NCBI GenBank assembly: GCA_965218045.1
Contig: CBDCJX010000017.1
Coordinates: forward strand, 62,001 to 126,000
Direction of reading: 5' to 3'
Source of the DNA: CAVRCA01 sp965218045
GTDB taxonomy: Bacteria > Pseudomonadota > Alphaproteobacteria > Acetobacterales > Acetobacteraceae
DNA length: 64,000 nt
Both the position numbers and the translations under genes were made by a program. The notes under the pieces were generated by a model. It was not told where the DNA came from and did not search any database. It was given only the letters and a program-made list of their open reading frames with translations. This document shows, in pieces, positions 59,273 through 64,000 of the stretch (the stretch's first letter is position 1; every line of letters starts with the position of its first letter).

Positions 59273-59430
59273 ATACCGTCAGGCAAAAAGGAGACCTTCC
59301 TCTTGCTCTTTCCGCAGCCTTATCAACAACTTAAACCATAAAAAAATACCGTCAGGGGGTCAACTCACCTGACGGTATGCGCCAAAAGCGCGGATGGCAA
59401 GGAAAGTCGATACCGTCAGGGATACCGTCA
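59273..59430. repeat. Cluster of five 11-bp repeats, probable integrase arm sites
   Basis: ATACCGTCAGG occurs at 59273-59283, 59346-59356 and 59410-59420; its reverse complement is at 59368-59378, and ATACCGTCA at 59422-59430. All lie in the 296-bp gap between int and guaA, which is the place for arm-type sites of a tyrosine integrase. Confidence 0.7.
59346..59378 (-). terminator. Rho-independent-like terminator, guaA side
   Basis: The facing pair of the 11-bp repeats (59346-59356 and 59368-59378) makes a perfect 11-bp stem with an 11-nt loop. On the - strand it is followed by TTTTTT, the standard form of an intrinsic terminator for the leftward guaA transcript, 168 bp beyond the guaA stop. 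Confidence 0.65.
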
Positions 59431-59570
59431 CCGCGAAGCGCTGCCCCGCGATAGGTTCCGATAGGTATAGAGCGAAAAGGTGTCTAAGTTCAGTCAGTTA
59501 GAGCGGGTTTGCGATAGTATGCGAACGTCCGCGAACGACCTCAAATCACTCCCACTCAATCGTGCCGGGC
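59431..59570. other. Inferred ICE-chromosome junction (att site) at the guaA 3' end
   Basis: The integrase gene, its arm-like repeats and guaA adjoin here. The guaA 3' end is a known target of tyrosine integrases in mesorhizobial and other ICEs. The coding end of guaA (TSKPPGTIEWE) is intact, as happens when the element supplies the same bases. The core repeat cannot be fixed without the other end, which is outside the window. Confidence 0.5.
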
Positions 59571-61123
59571 GGCTTGCTGGTGATGTCGTAGGTCACCCGG
59601 TTGATACCGCGCACCTCGTTGACGATGCGATTGGCGACGCGGGTGAGAAAGCCCATGTCGAATGGGTAGACATCCGCCGTCATGCCGTCGGTGCTGGTCA
59701 CCGCCCGCAGTGCGCACACCTGGTCGTAGGTGCGGCCGTCCCCCATCACGCCCACGCTGCGCACCGGCAGCAGCACGGCGAATGCCTGCCAGATCGCGTC
59801 GTACAGACCGGCCGCGCGTATCTCCTCGAGATAGATCGCATCGGCGCGGCGCAGGATGTCGCACGTCTCGCGGGTGATCGCGCCGGGAATGCGAATCGCC
59901 AGGCCCGGGCCGGGAAACGGGTGCCGCCCGACGATGCTCTCGGGAATGCCGAGTTCGCGGCCAAGCGCCCGCACCTCGTCCTTGAACAGCTCGCGCAGCG
60001 GCTCGACGAGCCTCATGCGCATCCGTTCTGGCAACCCACCGACATTGTGGTGCGACTTGATGGTCGCGCTCGGCCCGCCGGCGAAGCTGACGCTCTCGAT
60101 CACGTCCGGATACAGGGTGCCTTGTGCAAGGAAGTCCGCGCCGCCCATTGTTCCCGCCGCATCTTCGAACTCCTCGACGAACAGCCGGCCGATCGTCTTG
60201 CGCTTGAGCTCCGGGTCGGTGATCCCGTGCAGGGCAGCGAGGAACCGATCCGATGCGTCGCGCTGCACCAGCTTGATGTTGAACCGGTCACGGAACGTGC
60301 GCTCGACCTCCTCGGCCTCGCCCTGGCGCAACAGCCCGTGGTCGACGAAGATGCAGGTGAGCTGGTCGCCGATCGCCTCGTGGATCAGCACCGCCGCCAC
60401 CGAGGAGTCGACACCGCCCGATAGCCCGCAGATCACCCGCCCATCGCCCACCTGCTCGCGGATGCGCGCGATCTCGGCGGCGCGAAACCCGGCCATGGTC
60501 CAGCGCCCGGACAGGCCGGCGACACCGTGCGTGAAGTTGCGCAGCAGCTGCGCGCCGTGTGGCGTATGCGCGACCTCGGGATGGAACTGCACGCCATAGA
60601 ACCGATGCGCGTCGTCGGCGATGACGGAAAACGGCGCGCCATCGGTAATACCCACGGCGCGGAAGCCGGGCGGCAGCCGCGTCACACGATCGCCGTGACT
60701 CATCCACACCTGCTCGCGGCCGCCTCTCGCCCACACGCCTTGGAACAGTGCGCAATCGTCGGTCACCTCGACGAAGGCGCGGCCGAACTCGCGATGTTCC
60801 GAAACCTGCACGTCGCCACCCAGCTGCGCGCACATCACTTGCTGGCCGTAGCAGATGCCGAGCACCGGCACCCCCGACTCGAACACGATGCCCGGCGCGC
60901 GCGGCGCCGCACCCTCGGTGACGCTCGCTGGGCCGCCGGAAAGGATGAAGGCGCGCGGCTGGAACGCCGCGATGCGCGCCGGATCGGCGTTGAACGGCCA
61001 GATCTCGCAATACACGCCGCTCTCGCGCACTCGTCGCGCGATGAGCTGCGTAACTTGGCTGCCGAAATCGAGGATCAGCACACGCTCGGCGGCCAGCTCC
61101 TGCACCGTCGCCGTCACCGCCAC
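59546..61123 (-). CDS. guaA: GMP synthase (glutamine-hydrolysing)
   Basis: 525 residues. Class I amidotransferase domain (LILDFGSQVTQLIARRVRES; Cys in VLGICYGQQVMC near residue 92), then the ATP-pyrophosphatase P-loop (ICGLSGGVDSSVAAVLIHEA), and the dimerisation domain ending TSKPPGTIEWE. It aminates XMP to GMP in the cytoplasm. The ICE lies directly beyond its 3' end. Last gene of the guaB-rsmB-GNAT-guaA run. Confidence 0.97.
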   Translation of the reverse strand: MAVTATVQELAAERVLILDFGSQVTQLIARRVRESGVYCEIWPFNADPARIAAFQPRAFILSGGPASVTEGAAPRAPGIVFESGVPVLGICYGQQVMCAQLGGDVQVSEHREFGRAFVEVTDDCALFQGVWARGGREQVWMSHGDRVTRLPPGFRAVGITDGAPFSVIADDAHRFYGVQFHPEVAHTPHGAQLLRNFTHGVAGLSGRWTMAGFRAAEIARIREQVGDGRVICGLSGGVDSSVAAVLIHEAIGDQLTCIFVDHGLLRQGEAEEVERTFRDRFNIKLVQRDASDRFLAALHGITDPELKRKTIGRLFVEEFEDAAGTMGGADFLAQGTLYPDVIESVSFAGGPSATIKSHHNVGGLPERMRMRLVEPLRELFKDEVRALGRELGIPESIVGRHPFPGPGLAIRIPGAITRETCDILRRADAIYLEEIRAAGLYDAIWQAFAVLLPVRSVGVMGDGRTYDQVCALRAVTSTDGMTADVYPFDMGFLTRVANRIVNEVRGINRVTYDITSKPPGTIEWE

Positions 61124-61130
61124 CGCCGGC

Positions 61131-61703
61131 TCACGAAGCCTGCGGCGAGGCTTGCAACAATTGCTCGATCGGGTCCCACACGAAGGCGACCTGCGGCACC
61201 GACTGGCCGCCGACCTGGATCGTCGATTCCGCCACCGGCCGACCGCCGAGATGCTGATAAAACCAACGGCTCGGATTGCCGTGCAACACCCACAGATAGA
61301 CCGAGCTGCATCCCGCCTCGGCGAGGTGCACCGCCATCGCCCGCATCAGCCGGCGGCCGATACCGCGATCGCGGAAATCGTCCAGCACGTACAGCGTCTC
61401 GATCTCTCCTTCGCCGAGCCGCTTGCCCACCGGGGCGAACGGCGTGCGCGACCGGCCGCCGGTGGCGAAGCCGACCACGCGCGGCGTGGTGCCAGCGCTC
61501 GCCTCCACGCCAGTGACGGTCGCAACATATACCGGCGCGCCGGAGCGGATCGCGTGATCGTAATGCGCCGCCTGTCGCGGCACCGACAATCGCGCCAGGA
61601 AGCTGTCGGGCAGGATCCCGGGATAGGCGCTGCGCCACGCCGCGACATGCACCGCGCCGATCGCGATCGCATCGGCCGGGCGGGCGCGCCGGATCGTGAT
61701 CAT
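61131..61703 (-). CDS. GNAT family N-acetyltransferase
   Basis: 190 residues from ATG 61703, which overlaps the rsmB stop by 4 nt. GNAT fold: ITIRRARPADAIAIGAVHVA, acetyl-CoA site DDFRDRGIGRRLMRAMAVHL, then VLHGNPSRWFYQHLGGRPVA. Substrate unknown. Housekeeping neighbour lying 7 nt from guaA. Confidence 0.9.
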   Translation of the reverse strand: MITIRRARPADAIAIGAVHVAAWRSAYPGILPDSFLARLSVPRQAAHYDHAIRSGAPVYVATVTGVEASAGTTPRVVGFATGGRSRTPFAPVGKRLGEGEIETLYVLDDFRDRGIGRRLMRAMAVHLAEAGCSSVYLWVLHGNPSRWFYQHLGGRPVAESTIQVGGQSVPQVAFVWDPIEQLLQASPQAS

Positions 61704-62995
61704 GAGCGCCGCACCAGCACGGCACCGAAAAACCCGTCGGTCCCGTGCCGCAGCGGCGTCAGCGACAGGAACGGACCCGCACACGGCGGCGAGCTGTCCA
61801 GGCGCCAAGCCTCGGCCAGCGGCACTGCGGCGAAACCGGGATGGCGCGAAAGGAAGGCGGACACCTGGGCCTCGTTTTCCTCGGGAAGCAACGAGCAGGT
61901 AGCGTAGACCAAACGCCCGCCGTTGCGAACCAGCGGCGCGGCTTCGTCGAGGATCGCCGCCTGCCGCGCCACCAGCTCGGCGAGGTCGCGCTCGGTCAGA
62001 CGCAGGCGCGCGTCGGGATTGCGCCGCCACGTGCCGATCCCGGTGCAGGGCGCGTCCACCAGCACGCGATCGAACGTGCCGGCCCGGCGTTTGACCCACT
62101 TGTCGCCGGGCTGTGCCAGGTGCCGCTCGACGTTGAACACGCCCGCCCGACGCAGCCGACGTAGCGCACCCTCGAGCCGAGCGGCGGAGACGTCGCAGGC
62201 GGCGATGTGGCCGCGATTGCCCATCGTCATCGCCAGCGCCAAGGTCTTGCCGCCGGCACCGGCGCACCAGTCGGCAATGCGCATGCCCGGCTCCGCGCCC
62301 ACCATGGCCGCGACCAGCTGGCTGCCCTCGTCCTGGATCTCGACCAGGCCGGTCTGGAACGCCGCGCCGCTGGTCACCGGCCGCCGCCCAGGCAGGCGCA
62401 GTCCCCAGGGCGAGAGCGGTGTCGGCGCGGCGTCCAGCGCCTCGGCACGCAACGCCGCGTTTGCCGCTTCGCGCGTCGTCTTCAGCAGGTTGACGCGCAG
62501 ATCGAGCGGCGCCGGGGCGGACAGCGCCTGCATCTCCGCCGCAAGGGCATCGCCGAAGCGCGCGCGCAGTTTTGGCGCCACCCAGTCGGGCAGCTCGAGC
62601 CGCACCGCCTCGTCCATCTGCGGATGCTCGAGCGTGGCTCCCACCAGCGCCCGCAGGCAAGCGAGATGCGCGGCCGTGAGCGGCGCCGCGGCGAACCGCC
62701 CGCCCGAGAAAGCCTGCTCGACGCCGGCGATCGACCAGCCCTCGATCAGCAGCGACGCCGCGACGAGCAGCCGTGCATCCGGCTCGAGACCGACGCGCTC
62801 CAGCCACCACCGCAGCCGACGATGCGCCCGCAACACCGACCACGCGCGCTCCGACACCGCGCGACGATCACCGGAGCCGATGAAGCGACGGTTGCGAAAG
62901 AAATCATTGGCGATCGCATCGGCCGGGCGACGCGGCGCAGTGCCGATCGCCGCCAGCAGCTCGATCGCGGCCGCGATCCGGGCCGCTGGGGTCAT
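61700..62995 (-). CDS. rsmB: RsmB/NOP family rRNA cytosine-C5 methyltransferase
   Basis: 431 residues. N-terminal NusB-like helical region (RFIGSGDRRAVSERAWSVLR), then the SAM-binding domain (RIADWCAGAGGKTLALAMTM) and the two catalytic cysteines in VDAPCTGIGTWRRNPD and YATCSLLPEENE. Methylates cytosine-5 in 16S rRNA or another RNA; whether the exact target equals E. coli RsmB (C967) cannot be told from sequence. Confidence 0.87.
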   Translation of the reverse strand: MTPAARIAAAIELLAAIGTAPRRPADAIANDFFRNRRFIGSGDRRAVSERAWSVLRAHRRLRWWLERVGLEPDARLLVAASLLIEGWSIAGVEQAFSGGRFAAAPLTAAHLACLRALVGATLEHPQMDEAVRLELPDWVAPKLRARFGDALAAEMQALSAPAPLDLRVNLLKTTREAANAALRAEALDAAPTPLSPWGLRLPGRRPVTSGAAFQTGLVEIQDEGSQLVAAMVGAEPGMRIADWCAGAGGKTLALAMTMGNRGHIAACDVSAARLEGALRRLRRAGVFNVERHLAQPGDKWVKRRAGTFDRVLVDAPCTGIGTWRRNPDARLRLTERDLAELVARQAAILDEAAPLVRNGGRLVYATCSLLPEENEAQVSAFLSRHPGFAAVPLAEAWRLDSSPPCAGPFLSLTPLRHGTDGFFGAVLVRRS

Positions 62996-63007
62996 CGGCC
63001 GGGTGGC

Positions 63008-64000
63008 TCAATCCTGCCGGTAGTTCGGTGCCTCGCGGGTGACCGCGACGTCGTGCACGTGGCTCTCGCGCAATCCCGCGCCGGTAATGCGCCGGAACCG
63101 GGTGTTGCGCTGCAGCTCGCCCACCGAAGCGCTGCCGGTATAACCCATCCCGGCGCGCAGGCCGCCGATGAGCTGGTGGACGACGGCGCTCACCGGCCCC
63201 TTGTAGCCGACCCGACCCTCGACCCCTTCGGGCACCAGCTTGAGCTGATCGGCGATATCCTGCTGGAAGTAGCGATCGGCCGAGCCGCGCGCCATGGCGC
63301 CCAGGCTGCCCATGCCGCGATACGATTTGTAGGAGCGGCCCTGGTAGAGAAAAACCTCACCCGGCGCCTCGTCGGTGCCGCCGAGCAGGCTGCCGATCAT
63401 CACGCAATCCGCACCCGCGGCGATCGCCTTGACGATGTCGCCGCTGGTGCGCACGCCGCCATCCGCGATGGCGGGAACGCCCTGCTCGTGGCAGGCCGCG
63501 GCGGTCTCCAGAACGGCGGAGAATTGCGGCACGCCGACACCGGCCACCACGCGCGTCGTGCAGATGCTGCCGGGACCGATGCCGATCTTCACCGCGTCGG
63601 CGCCGGCCTCGATCAGCGCGCGCGCGCCCTCGGGTGTGGCGACATTGCCGGCGATCACCTGCACCGCGTTGGACAGCTTCTTGATGCGATCGACCGCCCC
63701 GAGCACGCCGGCCGAATGACCGTGCGCGGTATCGAGCACGATGATGTCCACCTCGGCCGCGACCAGCGCCTCGGCCCGCGCCAAGCCGTCCGCGCCGGTG
63801 CCGGTCGCGGCCGCGACGCGCAGCCGCCCGAGCTCGTCCTTGTTGGCGAGCGGATGCGCCTGCGCCTTGTCCATGTCTTTCACGGTGACCAGCCCGATGC
63901 AGCGATAGGCGTCATCGACCACCAGCAGCTTCTCGATCCGGTGCCGATGCAACAAGCGTCGCGCCTCGTCGGCACCGACGCCCGAGGTCACCGTCACCAG
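63008..64000 (-). CDS. guaB: IMP dehydrogenase (5' part outside the window)
   Basis: 331 residues seen, the C-terminal two thirds. The end of a CBS domain (EKLLVVDDAYRCIGLVTVKD) is followed by the catalytic barrel: VDIIVLDTAHGHS, GIGPGSICTTRVVAGVG with the active-site Cys, SYRGMGSLGAM and GMGYTGSAS. It oxidises IMP to XMP, which guaA converts to GMP. Frame is open to the window end. Confidence 0.97.
   Translation of the reverse strand: MVTVTSGVGADEARRLLHRHRIEKLLVVDDAYRCIGLVTVKDMDKAQAHPLANKDELGRLRVAAATGTGADGLARAEALVAAEVDIIVLDTAHGHSAGVLGAVDRIKKLSNAVQVIAGNVATPEGARALIEAGADAVKIGIGPGSICTTRVVAGVGVPQFSAVLETAAACHEQGVPAIADGGVRTSGDIVKAIAAGADCVMIGSLLGGTDEAPGEVFLYQGRSYKSYRGMGSLGAMARGSADRYFQQDIADQLKLVPEGVEGRVGYKGPVSAVVHQLIGGLRAGMGYTGSASVGELQRNTRFRRITGAGLRESHVHDVAVTREAPNYRQD

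Noticed and set aside
59273..59430. The 11-bp repeats as a CRISPR array
   Set aside because: Units are too short, spacing is irregular and one copy is inverted; position next to int fits arm sites.

Overview
The window is GC-rich alphaproteobacterial DNA. Protein sequences, a DAB carbon-transport pair, an AqpS-type ars operon and the transfer-gene set all point to a sphingomonad (Sphingomonadales), but that name is an inference from gene content. Almost everything from base 1 to about 59.5 kb is one integrative and conjugative element (ICE) of P-type (trb) architecture with a Tn4371-like backbone. It sits against the 3' end of guaA. The last 4.5 kb is chromosome: guaB (partial), rsmB-type methyltransferase, a GNAT acetyltransferase and guaA, all leftward. 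The other ICE end lies beyond base 1, so attL and the full cargo cannot be seen.

Layout. 1-4.2 kb: redox cargo (thioredoxin-reductase-like flavoprotein, group A flavin monooxygenase, DsbA-like protein, LysR). 4.2-13.7 kb: leftward mating-pore operon trbB-C-D-E-J-K-L-F-G-I plus a DUF2274 gene, with mostly overlapping start and stop codons. 13.7-28.4 kb: a cargo block lying between trbB and the copG-traG genes that normally abut it. It holds GFA-like proteins, an ECF sigma factor with a YCII protein, TetR, HxlR and GST genes, DoxX, fragments of a second mobile element (DUF6118, TraA-like) and a dabB-dabA inorganic-carbon uptake operon with a divergent LysR. 28.4-37 kb: copG, traG coupling protein, relaxase, a recognisable oriT, lytic transglycosylase, traF, DUF2840, a ribbon-helix-helix protein, parA and repA with iteron-like repeats. 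37-41.2 kb: regulators and an arsH / arsR-aqpS-arsC module. 41.2-49.8 kb: ICE maintenance genes (DUF736, DUF2493, toprim, large ParB, DUF932), several with repeated 5' leaders. 50-57.5 kb: an unusual island. 57.7-59.5 kb: AlpA-like protein, tyrosine integrase and a cluster of 11-bp repeats next to guaA.

The most interesting part is 50.0-57.5 kb. A holo-ACP synthase faces, across a perfect inverted repeat, an operon of acyl-carrier-like protein, XRE regulator, ImmA/IrrE metallopeptidase, papain-like cysteine protease and thymidylate-synthase-like protein. The ImmA protein carries a C-terminal domain with all three loops of a chagasin (I42) inhibitor, the natural inhibitor fold for papain-like proteases, and the protease is the next gene. 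Beside it lie a MazG-UDG operon and a divergent, membrane-anchored dCTP-deaminase-fold protein that has lost its catalytic glutamate. I read this as a candidate undescribed conflict or defence system combining a caged protease with nucleotide surveillance. That reading is inference, while the domains and residues are visible.

The transfer genes act together as follows: relaxase nicks oriT, TraG docks the complex to the Trb pore, TrbB and TrbE power it, TraF and the lytic transglycosylase help assembly, and RepA/ParA/ParB maintain the excised circle. No rRNA, tRNA, IS element or CRISPR array was seen.
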